A DNA stretch of 44,588 nt from Candidatus Saccharimonadota bacterium (GCA_003153395.1 PLYP01000004.1:1-44588), one strand, 5' to 3'. Shown: positions 26,697-35,508, counted from the stretch's first letter. Numbers and translations are program-made. Notes: generated from the letters alone by a model not told the origin.

Positions 26697-27476
26697 CTAA
26701 GGCTTCTTATGCGTTAAGCGGTAAGCGCTATTAACTATCTCTGAGAACTTATGGTAATTGAGGCTGGCGCTGCCAGGAAGTAGTCCATTGACGCCTTCAA
26801 TCTCTAAATATCCGGGTGCCGTTTGATCATCAACGCTTCCGCCGTAAATAATTCTAAGGCTGGCGGCGGCTTTTTCTCCGTAAAGCTCCTTTACGTTATA
26901 ACGTATAAGATCTATTATCGGTTTTACCACTGACGGTTTTGCTAGCTCGCCACCAAAAGTGGAGATTGCCCAAACTGGCTCGTAAGCAATAACTACTTTT
27001 TCTACGTCCTCAGCTGTAAGGTTACTGAGAGCCGTTGTTACCTGGTCGTGAATTACTCTTTTAGTTTCACCTTCAGTTTTTTCCTGATGACTTTCACCGA
27101 CGCAAAGTACGGGAGATATATCATTTCTGATTGCCGCCGTTACCTTGTCCCTTATTACTTCCAAATCTTCATGGAAATATATTCGTCTTTCGGAATGTCC
27201 GACAATTACGTATTTAACGAGATTGCGAAGCATATTGAAGCTTACTTCGCCGGTATATGCTCCCTCATCTTTATAATAGGCGTTCTGAGCCGCCAGACTA
27301 ATTTTCCGAGTGTCTATCTGCTGGCTGATAGGTTGAAGGGTCAGCATGCTCGGAGCTATGGCAACTTCAACTTCTCTATGCACTTGAATAAGATCGCTTA
27401 TTCGTTTAACTAATATGCTGGCTTCATGAACATTGAGGTTCATTTTCCAGTTTCCGATAATTAATACACGCTTCAT
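26697..27476 (-). CDS. tpiA: Triosephosphate isomerase
   Basis: Interconverts dihydroxyacetone phosphate and glyceraldehyde 3-phosphate. The catalytic Lys is in GNWKMNLN, His in YVIVGHSERRIY and Glu in VVIAYEPVWAIS; the phosphate-binding IIYGGSVDDQT and GLLPGSASLN (normally GxLVGGASL) close the site. The flexible loop 6, usually AIGTGKTAT, reads AISTFGGELAKPSVV here and is longer. 259 aa is typical. It follows pgk by 23 bp in the order pyk-pgk-tpiA. Confidence 0.95.
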   Translation of the reverse strand: MKRVLIIGNWKMNLNVHEASILVKRISDLIQVHREVEVAIAPSMLTLQPISQQIDTRKISLAAQNAYYKDEGAYTGEVSFNMLRNLVKYVIVGHSERRIYFHEDLEVIRDKVTAAIRNDISPVLCVGESHQEKTEGETKRVIHDQVTTALSNLTAEDVEKVVIAYEPVWAISTFGGELAKPSVVKPIIDLIRYNVKELYGEKAAASLRIIYGGSVDDQTAPGYLEIEGVNGLLPGSASLNYHKFSEIVNSAYRLTHKKP

Positions 27477-27499
27477 AATTCTTATGGCTTAATTGTACC

Positions 27500-28786
27500 T
27501 TATATTTTATCCATTAGGGCTTCAACACCGGGTAATTTATGGCCGCATATTAGCTCTAGAGATGCGCCACCACCAGTTGAAACATGGTCAAAACCATCCA
27601 TTATCTTTCGCTTTTCGACGTAGCCAACAGTATCGCCGCCTCCAACTAAACTAAATGGTTTATGACCTAGGTCGCCAACTAGCGCCTCTATAACCGTTTG
27701 GGTACCATGAGAAAAAGGTCCAATCGGGCCCTGAAGACCATCAATTTCCGTAACGCCCATTGTTCCATTCCAGACTACTGTTGCCGATAACTGTACGGCA
27801 CCGGCTATAAAAGAAGCGCTAAATGGTCCAATATCCAGTATCTTTTCCGCAGCGTTTAGTTTAGTTTCACTCTCTGGAACCCTGCCAGGGTAATTAATAA
27901 TATCGGCAAAGCTATTGCTTGAAAAATCCACTATTCTAGTCCTTGCAGTCTTATCTATTTTTGTTGCAACAACACTGTCATGAGGCACAGAAAATACAAA
28001 ATTGCGCAGTTTTGATTCCGCATTGGCTTCTTTAAGTACTTCCTTTGCCGTCTGTACTTCACTTTTATCCATTAGACTTTGCTTAACGTCTACGCCCTTG
28101 GCTACTAGAAATGGATTGGCCAGTGCTCCGCCTACGGCCAGAAAATCCGCAATCTTAATAAAGCGTTTTATAATTTCGATCTTATCCTCTATCTTAGCTC
28201 CGCCCACAATAGCCATTAGGGGTCGCTGGGGGTTTTCCATGACGTTTGTTATTACGTCGACCTCTTTTTCTAGCAATAGACCAGAGACGCTAGGCAGAAA
28301 ATGAGTTACGCCTTCCGTACTAGCATGAGCCCTATGAACGACACCGAAACCATCCTGCACGAATACTTCGGCAATTGAGCTCAGACTTTTGGCGAAGTTC
28401 TTATCGTTTTTTTCTTCCTGGAGGTAGAAGCGCAGGTTTTCTAAAAGCAGAATATCCTTACCCTTAAGTGCGTTAGCTGCTTTTTTAACCTTTACGCCAA
28501 TACAGTCATCAACAAATTCGACCTTTTTACCCAGTAGTTTTTCAAGTTTTTTGGCAATGGGAGCTAGGCTCAATTCTTTATTGACCTTGCCGTCAGGCCG
28601 GCCCAAATGAGAACAGATTATTAGCTTCACGTTTTTAGATAATAAGTATTCTATGGTTGGCAGCGATTGACGGATTCGGTAATCGTCAGTTATCTTGCCA
28701 CTACTAAGTGGTACGTTATAGTCAGCGCGCAGTAGGACTGTCTTTCCTTCTAGATCGATATCTCTGATAGTTTGTTTATAAAACAT
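27500..28786 (-). CDS. pgk: Phosphoglycerate kinase
   Basis: Makes ATP from 1,3-bisphosphoglycerate. Motifs: TVLLRADYNVPLSSGKITDD, ICSHLGRPDGKVNKE, LLLENLRFYLQEEKND, VQDGFGVVHRAHAST (usually NDAFGtaHRAHAST), VGGAKIEDKIEII, VVWNGTMGVTEIDG and VGGGDTVGYVEK with HVSTGGGASLELICG. 428 aa is slightly above the usual 395-415. A Shine-Dalgarno-like AAGGG lies just before the ATG. It follows pyk by 25 bp. Confidence 0.96.
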   Translation of the reverse strand: MFYKQTIRDIDLEGKTVLLRADYNVPLSSGKITDDYRIRQSLPTIEYLLSKNVKLIICSHLGRPDGKVNKELSLAPIAKKLEKLLGKKVEFVDDCIGVKVKKAANALKGKDILLLENLRFYLQEEKNDKNFAKSLSSIAEVFVQDGFGVVHRAHASTEGVTHFLPSVSGLLLEKEVDVITNVMENPQRPLMAIVGGAKIEDKIEIIKRFIKIADFLAVGGALANPFLVAKGVDVKQSLMDKSEVQTAKEVLKEANAESKLRNFVFSVPHDSVVATKIDKTARTRIVDFSSNSFADIINYPGRVPESETKLNAAEKILDIGPFSASFIAGAVQLSATVVWNGTMGVTEIDGLQGPIGPFSHGTQTVIEALVGDLGHKPFSLVGGGDTVGYVEKRKIMDGFDHVSTGGGASLELICGHKLPGVEALMDKI

Positions 28787-28811
28787 CCCGCCCTTTTTAT
28801 GTAAATTAACT

Positions 28812-30230
28812 TTATTCTAGCACGCGCACTTTTATGGTGTCAGTGGTTCCGACTACCCCTGGATATCTGCCTGAGGCAGTTACAACCATGTCGCCCTTAT
28901 TAAACAGCTTGTTTACTCTCAGCCAATCTGTCAGCTTGGAAGCAGCTAAGGGATCAACCGGACGCACATAAGAGCGTGTACCATAAACGATAGATAACTG
29001 TTCAGCAGTTCGTTTATCGCTCGTAACGGCAATAGTTGGAACGCTTGAGCGGTGTGCGGCTATATTTAAAGCCATGGCACCAGATTTCGTTTCTGCAACT
29101 ATAGCTTTAGCAGTTATATCCTCGGCTAGACTAATAATTGCCTTGGATATCGAAGATTGACGGGTATGTACTTCCTTATTATCCGTAAAGCTGACTTTAA
29201 GAGGCATATTCCTCTCCGTATACAGAATAATTTTCTTCATGAATTTTACAGCTTCCAGAGGATGCTTGCCGCTAGCTGTCTCGTCGCTTAACATTACACT
29301 GTCTGCTCCCAGAATTACGGCTGTGGCAACGTCAGATACTTCCGCCCTGCTCGGTTCCGGACTGTCAGTCATGGTACCTAACATTTGAGTGGCTACTATT
29401 GTTGGCTTGGCATAATGCTGACCTAGCCCAATAATCCGCCGCTGCTCAATCGGTACACTCTCAGCCGGCGTTTCAACCGCTAGATCACCCCTAGCAATCA
29501 TGACGGCATCGGCCTCTATAACTATTTCCTCAATGTTATCTATGGCTGCCTTTGTCTCAATTTTAGCTATAACCTTGGCGCTACTGTTCATAGACCGCAG
29601 TATCTTCTTCAGCTTCTCAATATCGTGTACTGATTGAACGAAGCTAAGCGCTACATAATCCATGTCTTGAGATGATCCATAAACCAGATCGGCCCTATCT
29701 TTGGGCGTTATGATATCTCCCTCAAAGTCGGTATCCGGCAAGTTCATGCCTTTTCTTTTAATTAAAATACCGTCGTTAAGCGCTTCGACATGAACGATAC
29801 CGTCTCTTACGCTAGTAACTACAGATTGAATTTTTCCATCATAGAGATAAATTCGCTCGCCTCGTTTAACCTTTTTACTAAGGTCATATTGCGTAGGCAA
29901 ATGACCGCTCTGGCTATAATCCGCCTGATACTTAAAACTAAGTGTCTGGCCTTTAGCGATATTTACTATTCCCTCGAAATCACCTAGGCGAATCTTAGGT
30001 CCCTGTAAGTCTTGAATGATAGCCACCGGCTTATTCAAAGACTTACTGGCTTTTCTTATCCAGGCTATCTGTTTATCTCTTTCTTTATTGTCGCCGTGAC
30101 TGAAATTTAGTCTTAGTCCATTAGCTCCGGCTGCAATTACGTCATGAATGGCTTCATACGTATTTATAGAAGGACCAACCGTTACGATTATCTTGGTCCT
30201 TTTGAAGTCTTCTAAACTTATACCAGCCAC
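28812..30230 (-). CDS. pyk: Pyruvate kinase
   Basis: Last ATP-forming step of glycolysis. TKIIVTVGPSINTYEAI opens the barrel; LRLNFSHGDNKERD, VAIIQDLQGPKIRLGDF, KDRADLVYGSSQDMDYVALS, the catalytic Lys region KVIAKIETKAAIDNI and MIARGDLAVETPAESVPIEQ are all present, with TQMLGTMTDSPEPSRAEVSD (usually TQMLESM...PTRAEVSD). The C-terminal allosteric-type domain is present, shortened, with AVTSDKRTAEQLSIVYG and VTASGRYPGVVGTTDTI. The start is GTG at 30230 with GGGGCGGG close upstream. 472 aa is normal. Confidence 0.95.
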   Translation of the reverse strand: MAGISLEDFKRTKIIVTVGPSINTYEAIHDVIAAGANGLRLNFSHGDNKERDKQIAWIRKASKSLNKPVAIIQDLQGPKIRLGDFEGIVNIAKGQTLSFKYQADYSQSGHLPTQYDLSKKVKRGERIYLYDGKIQSVVTSVRDGIVHVEALNDGILIKRKGMNLPDTDFEGDIITPKDRADLVYGSSQDMDYVALSFVQSVHDIEKLKKILRSMNSSAKVIAKIETKAAIDNIEEIVIEADAVMIARGDLAVETPAESVPIEQRRIIGLGQHYAKPTIVATQMLGTMTDSPEPSRAEVSDVATAVILGADSVMLSDETASGKHPLEAVKFMKKIILYTERNMPLKVSFTDNKEVHTRQSSISKAIISLAEDITAKAIVAETKSGAMALNIAAHRSSVPTIAVTSDKRTAEQLSIVYGTRSYVRPVDPLAASKLTDWLRVNKLFNKGDMVVTASGRYPGVVGTTDTIKVRVLE

Positions 30231-30304
30231 TGTCCCGCCCCTTATTTTTGCTAAGAATATTTTCTATAAAATATGTGAATATATTTAACGCTAATGCTTT
30301 TACC

Positions 30305-30604
30305 TTAGTATAACCTGTTAAGCGTCCATCTCCAATGAAGTAGAGTGAATAAAGACGTAACTGCAATAAACAGACCTATTACGTCTCCCGGACCAGAATT
30401 AGCAAGCGTCGGCGCAGACCTGGAGGTTTTAGAGTTATTCGAGCTTGTACTAGGTGCTTTGTGCGCAAGGGTTGGTGCATTTTTATCAGATGTGGGATGA
30501 GAAACTTTAGTGCTACTAGATTTAAACGACGTAGCAATAACAGTTATCAGCACCGCAATTAAAGCAAGGTAGCAGATATATAACACTGTGGTTTTTAAAG
30601 TCAT
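30305..30604 (-). CDS. Small surface protein with LPxTG-like sorting tail
   Basis: 99 aa: an N-terminal hydrophobic helix (LYICYLALIAVLITVIATSF) that can act as a signal, a Ser/Thr/Lys-rich spacer of about 40 residues, then SAPTLANSGPGDVIGLFIAV, a second hydrophobic stretch and a basic end (HWRWTLNRLY). LANSG followed by a hydrophobic helix and positive tail has the layout of a sortase signal; in Saccharibacteria I know 'LPNTGPG' forms. The start has the strongest Shine-Dalgarno of the window (AAGGGGAGGTGA) 4 nt before ATG. Likely a short surface or anchor protein. Confidence 0.65.
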   Translation of the reverse strand: MTLKTTVLYICYLALIAVLITVIATSFKSSSTKVSHPTSDKNAPTLAHKAPSTSSNNSKTSRSAPTLANSGPGDVIGLFIAVTSLFTLLHWRWTLNRLY

Positions 30605-30684
30605 AATTCACCTCCCCTTAGTAAATAAAATGACAATAAACTATATTTACTATGTTAACAAATAAATTTTCTTTTTAAGTATAT

Positions 30685-30978
30685 CTAGTGAACTGTATGC
30701 TTAGCAGCAATTACTGGATTAGTAACGCTAACAGGAGCTTTAACGAGAGAACCAGCATCGATAATACCGGTGCTTATGGACCAATTAACTGCATTGGTTT
30801 TAGGAGAGCTTGACGAAGTTAGTTCGGCGTTTGACGTCAACGAACTAAGTGCTGCGGCATTTAGATAAGTACTTTGATGAGCCGAGTTTATATGTCCTCT
30901 CTCTACATAAAAAGGAACGAGGAATACAAAAAGTAGCAATAAAATAGATATTACTTTATGTGTAGTATGTTGTCTCAT
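30685..30978 (-). CDS. Small secreted or anchored protein, 97 aa
   Basis: A basic start (MRQHTTHK) and a strong hydrophobic helix (VISILLLLFVFLVPFYVERG) form a signal peptide or anchor. The rest is a Ser/Thr/Ala-rich exported segment without cysteines or recognised motif. TAGAAT lies 6 nt before the ATG, another leaderless-type promoter, within the 3' end of the preceding gene. The following gene is also a small surface protein. Function unknown. Confidence 0.6.
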   Translation of the reverse strand: MRQHTTHKVISILLLLFVFLVPFYVERGHINSAHQSTYLNAAALSSLTSNAELTSSSSPKTNAVNWSISTGIIDAGSLVKAPVSVTNPVIAAKHTVH

Positions 30979-30987
30979 ATACTTATT

Positions 30988-31995
30988 CTACTGCCAATTC
31001 CAATTGTTTTCAATAGAAGTAAGATCATAATTTTTCCCGCTTGCAGTATCGTGACCTATCAGAACTAAGTTTCCCTGACTTGTTGGCTGATAAATATATT
31101 CAAGTATTCCGGCGCTTCCGTTGCTAGATTTAACTGTCGCCTGGTAGGCTTTACTGCCCGAAAAGGTCGTATCGTGCTGGTTAGATGCTTGGCCGCCGGG
31201 TGTTGCTTGAACGACATTAGTTATATCCGGCTGAGAAGACTGATCGAGATTAGCAGCCGTTAACTGGGGCACTTGGAGAACTTTTACTACATACTCTTCG
31301 CTGCCTCCGCTGTCGACTGCCGTAAAAGTACAGCTGCCGGTAGTTTTAGTAATTTTAAACGAGGTTGAAACTTTTGTAGTAAAACAGGGTGTACTTATAG
31401 ATTGCAAGCTTGAACTCGTTGAAGTTGATCCGCCGTTAGCTTTAATTATTGTCTGAGCGTTTTTAACCCAGAAGAAGATAGATAGCGCGAGTACCGGAAT
31501 GGCCAGAATTATCCCAATAATAGCTAGAACTCGTTTACCGGAATGAATCGATATTGTGCCAAAGATTATTGCTAAAATACCTAAAATTACACCGACAATC
31601 GGTATTAGCCAGCCAATAAGTCCGAGCATACCAAGCACAAAGGCAGCTATGGCTTTACCATTGTTTTGCGTTGGATTGTTATCTAAGGCATTAGGAGCGG
31701 CTAGTGGCATAGTGCCCACTGCTACTCCACCATAAACAGGCTGGCTTAGAGGCACCGCTGCGTAATTTGCTGTAGGTGTTGGCTGCTCGGTAAATGATTG
31801 CTGAAATACTGGTTGGTTAGGGGGAGTAGGTGCCGGTGTGGCTGCTTGCGGAACAGTTGTTCCCTGCAGAGGCGAAACAACATTATTCTCTGCCGCCTGA
31901 GGTTGTGACTGGGGATTTGCATTAATCTGAAACCCGCAATTACCACAAAATACAGCACCAGGGCTAAGAAGTTGTTGGCAATTTGGGCAATTCAT
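30988..31995 (-). CDS. Zinc-ribbon membrane protein with extracytoplasmic domain
   Basis: Residues 1-25 are a zinc ribbon (MNCPNCQQLLSPGAVFCGNC). A Pro/Gln-rich linker of about 85 residues follows. Two TM helices at about 115-145 and 155-178 (AFVLGMLGLIGWLIPIVGVI) with a GKRVLAIIGIIL turn resemble DUF4190-type membrane segments. The outer domain (about 195-335) has two Cys (STPCFTTKV, TGSCTFTAV) likely to pair, and ends SIENNWNWQ. It precedes a promoter for the next gene in its last codons. It lies downstream of a PrsW-type protease that also carries a zinc ribbon. Confidence 0.75.
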   Translation of the reverse strand: MNCPNCQQLLSPGAVFCGNCGFQINANPQSQPQAAENNVVSPLQGTTVPQAATPAPTPPNQPVFQQSFTEQPTPTANYAAVPLSQPVYGGVAVGTMPLAAPNALDNNPTQNNGKAIAAFVLGMLGLIGWLIPIVGVILGILAIIFGTISIHSGKRVLAIIGIILAIPVLALSIFFWVKNAQTIIKANGGSTSTSSSLQSISTPCFTTKVSTSFKITKTTGSCTFTAVDSGGSEEYVVKVLQVPQLTAANLDQSSQPDITNVVQATPGGQASNQHDTTFSGSKAYQATVKSSNGSAGILEYIYQPTSQGNLVLIGHDTASGKNYDLTSIENNWNWQ

Positions 31996-32035
31996 ATTTT
32001 ATTTTTCGGGTATTTATTAGGTAATTTAATTTGAA

Positions 32036-32806
32036 TTATATATGTCTGCCACAGTATTCACAAAACATTTTATGATTTGCGTTCGGCTTTCCGCAAAATT
32101 TGCAGTAATTTAAGGAATTTATTGGAATACTCGCCACAGCCGCCTTATCCAGGTCATTGGCAGCCATGAAGTATAGAAACAGACCTATAGTAAGAAGTAA
32201 GGTAATCATGAGAGAGAAAATGGCAAGAACTGCCAGACCTGACCCCAGACCAAAGTCATAGAAGCCGTGCATGACAGGTAGCAATAAGCATGCCAAAACA
32301 AACTTTGTTTTGTTCGCCTTATTTATCTTCATATTAACCAAGTAGTAGCCTAATATGCTGGTGGAGGCGGCATGGAAAAACGGAGTCATAATTAGTCTAG
32401 CTATACCAACGTTAGAACCATAGCTAACGGTATACATAATATTCTCAAAAAGACCGAAAGTAAGACCGCAGATAGCAAAGAATATAACTCCATCAGTATG
32501 TTCTTTGAAATATGACTTCTTATATATAAATAAAGCTAGAGGAATAAACTTTGCAGCCTCTTCTAAAAAACCAACACTCATAAAAAATGTAAACCTTTTA
32601 GCGATTGGGATGGATAGTGGAGATACGGCAAAATCTTTAGGTAGTAAGTTAAGCTCCAATAGCATTGCCGCGATAATACCCAGAACGCCAAATCCGCAGG
32701 CTATCCAAAGAGACGTTACCGGAAGTCGTCTTCCATGATCGTGTTTTAGCAGATACCAAACTAAAACACATGCCAGGACTATGAAAGTAATTATTATTTG
32801 ATACAT
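32036..32806 (-). CDS. prsW: PrsW-family intramembrane metalloprotease with C-terminal zinc ribbon
   Basis: About eight TM helices. PrsW active-site motifs: GFLEEAAKF (EExxK), FGLFENIMY (FxxxE), TPFFHAAST and VMHGFYDFG (HxxxD). PrsW in B. subtilis cuts the anti-sigma factor RsiW; the target here is unknown. The last 25 residues form a zinc ribbon (YCKFCGKPNANHKMFCEYCG), which should sit in the cytosol and could bind a partner. The next gene encodes a membrane protein with the same kind of ribbon at its N-terminus, so the two may act together. 256 aa. Confidence 0.88.
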   Translation of the reverse strand: MYQIIITFIVLACVLVWYLLKHDHGRRLPVTSLWIACGFGVLGIIAAMLLELNLLPKDFAVSPLSIPIAKRFTFFMSVGFLEEAAKFIPLALFIYKKSYFKEHTDGVIFFAICGLTFGLFENIMYTVSYGSNVGIARLIMTPFFHAASTSILGYYLVNMKINKANKTKFVLACLLLPVMHGFYDFGLGSGLAVLAIFSLMITLLLTIGLFLYFMAANDLDKAAVASIPINSLNYCKFCGKPNANHKMFCEYCGRHI

Positions 32807-32852
32807 TATTTTTTATTTTTGTTTATCTACTACTAACTATATATTATTTTTG

Positions 32853-33584
32853 CTAAGACTCCAGGGCGTTAACGTCAGTAAATACCGACCAAGTCCATAC
32901 TAAGAAGAATATGGCTATTGGCAGCGTAAAGATGTATGAAGTTATATTTGCAAAATGAGTAGTTGCTAAGTTCACAAAATATGAAACGAGAGATACTCCG
33001 TAGTTTACCAGCAGAATTATTAAAAAGGCTTTAACAAGTGTGACATTCTTGGTAATTAGGAAAAATATTGAGCCAATAAGGGGAATAAAGTCAGCTATTA
33101 GACTTACGAAATATATGAGTTTAATGCTAGAGGAGGTATGCCCTCCTCTAAAAAGAGTAGTCAGTGTCATAACGGCTACTAATGCAACCATAAAACCTAA
33201 GAGGCTTAATACTAGATCGACTATGGCAAATAGTTTTAAGGAAGGTGCTCTTTCACAGACTTTTAAATGTGACGGGTCATATTCATCTGTAGGCTGTTGT
33301 ACGGCACTGGCAGGCCCATGTGTCGGATTAGGGTAAGGACTCGGAGCCATAGCAGCAGCTTGCGCCGGCTGAGCTAAAGGCTGCGGGAATGGTGGTTCGG
33401 CATTTGTTGGCAATTGCTCAGGTCTAGGTTCCACGACTGGAGCGTTAGCAGCCTCTGTTTCTTTTTGGACTTTCATTTCTTCAACGAACTGCGCAGAAGG
33501 TTGCAGAACTCTCTCATGTACAAGTGAAGGAGTTGCGTGAGTACTTTCTTCCGGTGTTTCTTTTGGTGGATCAGACTCGTCCAT
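32853..33584 (-). CDS. Membrane protein with Pro-rich cytosolic N-terminus
   Basis: Residues 1-105 are Pro/Glu/Ala-rich and disordered (PPKETPEESTHATPSLVHER). From residue 115 come four TM helices (LKLFAIVDLVLSLLGFMVAL, IKLIYFVSLIADFIPLIGSI and others) to the C-terminus. The middle motif EYDPSHLKVCERAPSLKLF joins the two parts. No known family or catalytic motif. It lies just upstream of prsW in the same direction and could be a partner or substrate; that is a guess from position. Confidence 0.65.
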   Translation of the reverse strand: MDESDPPKETPEESTHATPSLVHERVLQPSAQFVEEMKVQKETEAANAPVVEPRPEQLPTNAEPPFPQPLAQPAQAAAMAPSPYPNPTHGPASAVQQPTDEYDPSHLKVCERAPSLKLFAIVDLVLSLLGFMVALVAVMTLTTLFRGGHTSSSIKLIYFVSLIADFIPLIGSIFFLITKNVTLVKAFLIILLVNYGVSLVSYFVNLATTHFANITSYIFTLPIAIFFLVWTWSVFTDVNALES

Positions 33585-33670
33585 TATAATTCAAGCATAA
33601 CGCGCTAATGCTTTTTTTACAATATTACGTCTTCTTGGGGTAATTTAAGGTGTAGATTATCATTTAAAAA

Positions 33671-34949
33671 TTATGCAACTAAAACTTGTAAAGCGCATCG
33701 GCCCAGCATCGCATTTGGTTTAAGTTTGAGCTTTAAGAACATTAATAAGCTTCCAAGCAATGATACGCCGTCTTGAGGTTTGTATTCTCTGGTGCCTAAC
33801 TTATTAAGGAGCTCAATGTTTAGCTCTGTTCTGTCTTCTACGTGTTGAGATTTCTCTGAATATATAATTTCTAAAAAATTTACAATTAGCTCTTCATCAT
33901 ATTCCATACCAATGCATTCAAATAACTGGACACAAAGCGCTTTAATCTCTACATTATCTGTATCTGGGCTATTATCCAGAACTTCTAAGTTAATCTGATT
34001 GTTGATGGCTTGAGTTACCAGCTCTAGTATTTGCAACGCTTTTTCTGCTTGATCGCTTTCTAGTGTTTCAAAATGATACATGAATTGCTCTCCTATTAGG
34101 TGTTGTTCGCTAGGTAATTCGTCTGCAACTGCAGGATAATCATCTTCATAATTTGCTACGCCAAAAGAATGCTGTTCGTCGACAGCTTCTTCTCCATCAT
34201 TATTAATATCTATAAGTACATACTCTGCTCCCATATTAAGTAAAATATATCCGGCATAATCAGTATCAAATTGCAATTCGTCTTCTTCTTTGTCATCGAA
34301 AAATACATCAAAACTACTCTCTACGTGTTCCAATCCATTATTCTCTAGTTCTATATCGCCTTCTTCAGAGAAATATTCTTCAGACGTAAGGTCGGGTTTT
34401 GGTAAAGAAAATTCATCTAGTTCAACAGAGCTTATAGCTTCTTCTCCAGATAGCCGATGGGTCCAAGTCGTCTTATCTTTAGTTGAGGTAGTAATTACCT
34501 CTAAAGGAATATTGGTAATATTTGTGGATAAACTATTAGCTGTCCTTATATTTTGAGCCCTAGAGCCTTTAAGTTTTTTTAGAGGAGGATCTCTTTGAGG
34601 TAAGACTGTTTCTGTTTTTAAAACACCTGGAATCAGTGCTGTGGGTGTTCTATTAATGGCTACAGGTTTAATTAATTCATCTGGCTTAGCGACTTCAGCA
34701 GTCGATTGCTCTGTCAAGTAATAATGTAGTGCAGCCTCTCTGGCTATTCGCGCACTCGCTTCTGCTGTAGAAGTTGCCAGCTTTTGATAATCTGGATTTT
34801 TTTCACCAGGTTTTGTACTGCTTGTATTTGTAGAATGCTGGGCACCTTCGTTATCTACTGTTTTTGATTTAATCGCTAAATCCTCTTTTTTTTCTGTAGT
34901 TAAGCCATATAACGGTGAATTTGTCTCAGCTGTATCTAATTTTTTTTTA
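33671..34949 (-). CDS. Downstream part of a frameshift-split hypothetical gene
   Basis: Frame open from just before the A9 run to the stop at 33671, about 420 codons, but with no ATG or GTG in its first 75 codons; the only candidate is a TTG at 34717 without Shine-Dalgarno or promoter. It is therefore best read as the continuation of the gene at 34936-35292 after a -1 shift. The sequence is soluble and acidic. The early part is Ser/Thr/Lys-rich, the middle is acidic (FFDDKEEDELQFDTDYAGYI), and the C-terminal 130 residues are helical (KALQILELVTQAINNQINLE, LLGSLLMFLKLKLKPNAMLG). No family is recognised. The joined protein would be 540 aa. Confidence 0.6.
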
Positions 34950-35292
34950 GCTGTTCCTCAGGAACACGTTCAATGTTGCCTTGTCCATCACGCCTTGCAA
35001 AAACACTGATTGCTGCACTTACAGCTTCACCAGGATCTTGACCTGCGTCTTTAGCTTGATTAGCAACCAATAAAATTGCCTCCTTTAAATCTGAGTGTTC
35101 GGGTGTGCCAATAATATCCGCAACTGTGCCTCTGCATTCAGGACGCGGTCCTATTACTAGTATTCCTGACACGTCATAACCAACTCCAATATCTAAAAGT
35201 GCTTCTGCGCCAACCTGCATTGTATTTACAGCTTGGCCAGCCGCTTGCTGCTCTGGCGGGGCAGATATAGGAAAACCTTCTCTTGCTGACAT
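34936..35292 (-). CDS. Upstream part of a frameshift-split hypothetical gene
   Basis: 118 aa ending VPEEQLKKN at TAG, immediately after nine A. The sequence has a disordered start and then an alpha/beta-like part (GYDVSGILVIGPRPECRGTV, LKEAILLVANQAKDAGQDPG). No family is recognised. The start ATG at 35292 follows a TATGAT -10-like hexamer 10-15 nt upstream, as for other leaderless genes here. The next ribosomal frame (-1) is open for about 420 codons. Translation could give both a 118-aa product and a 540-aa fusion, as dnaX does in E. coli. A one-base indel in the homopolymer is the simple alternative. Confidence 0.6.
   Translation of the reverse strand: MSAREGFPISAPPEQQAAGQAVNTMQVGAEALLDIGVGYDVSGILVIGPRPECRGTVADIIGTPEHSDLKEAILLVANQAKDAGQDPGEAVSAAISVFARRDGQGNIERVPEEQLKKN
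34940..34948 (-). promoter_or_regulatory. A9 slippery run, candidate -1 frameshift site
   Basis: On the minus strand the 0 frame reads CTA AAA AAA AAT TAG. A -1 slip on A AAA AAA enters the long downstream frame (AAA TTA GAT ...). GAGGA lies about 6 nt upstream of the run, near the position where E. coli dnaX has its stimulatory Shine-Dalgarno-like element. No clear downstream hairpin was found by eye. Confidence 0.45.
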
Positions 35293-35408
35293 ATATAGTT
35301 ATCATAAGCAGTTTAGAAGTAAATGTCGAGCGATAACAAACTTTAGTCAGTTATATTACTAAGCAATTCAGTTAATTAATAATTTCGGAAATATAGTTGC
35401 AGTTTTAA

Positions 35409-35507
35409 ATGGTGACCCATGTTGACCAAACATGGAACTCCGTGCTCAGAGGTTTAGAGCAAATTGATGCAGCTTTTGATGAGCTAATGCTCGATGGGGA
35501 GCAATAA
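35409..35507 (+). CDS. Small protein, 32 aa, coupled to the Mrr-like gene
   Basis: ATG 35409 to TAA 35507 encodes a 32-residue protein starting MVTHVDQTWNSVLRGLEQ and ending ELMLDGEQ, with the look of one amphipathic helix. Its stop is one base before the ATG of the Mrr-like gene, and the Shine-Dalgarno of that gene lies inside it, so coupling is likely. TATAGT at 35392-35397 provides a close -10. It may be a control or antitoxin-like peptide, or the remnant of a longer gene. Confidence 0.45.
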   Translation: MVTHVDQTWNSVLRGLEQIDAAFDELMLDGEQ

Positions 35508-35508
35508 C

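Noticed and set aside
26195-26734. 179-codon plus-strand frame rich in Ser
   Set aside because: It is the antisense of the Glu/Lys-rich low-complexity part of the 420-aa membrane protein; no ribosome site or known domain.
33595-33618. AGCAT...ATGCT hairpin followed by eight T on the plus strand
   Set aside because: It would terminate plus-strand transcripts, but no plus-strand gene lies upstream; the stem has only five pairs.
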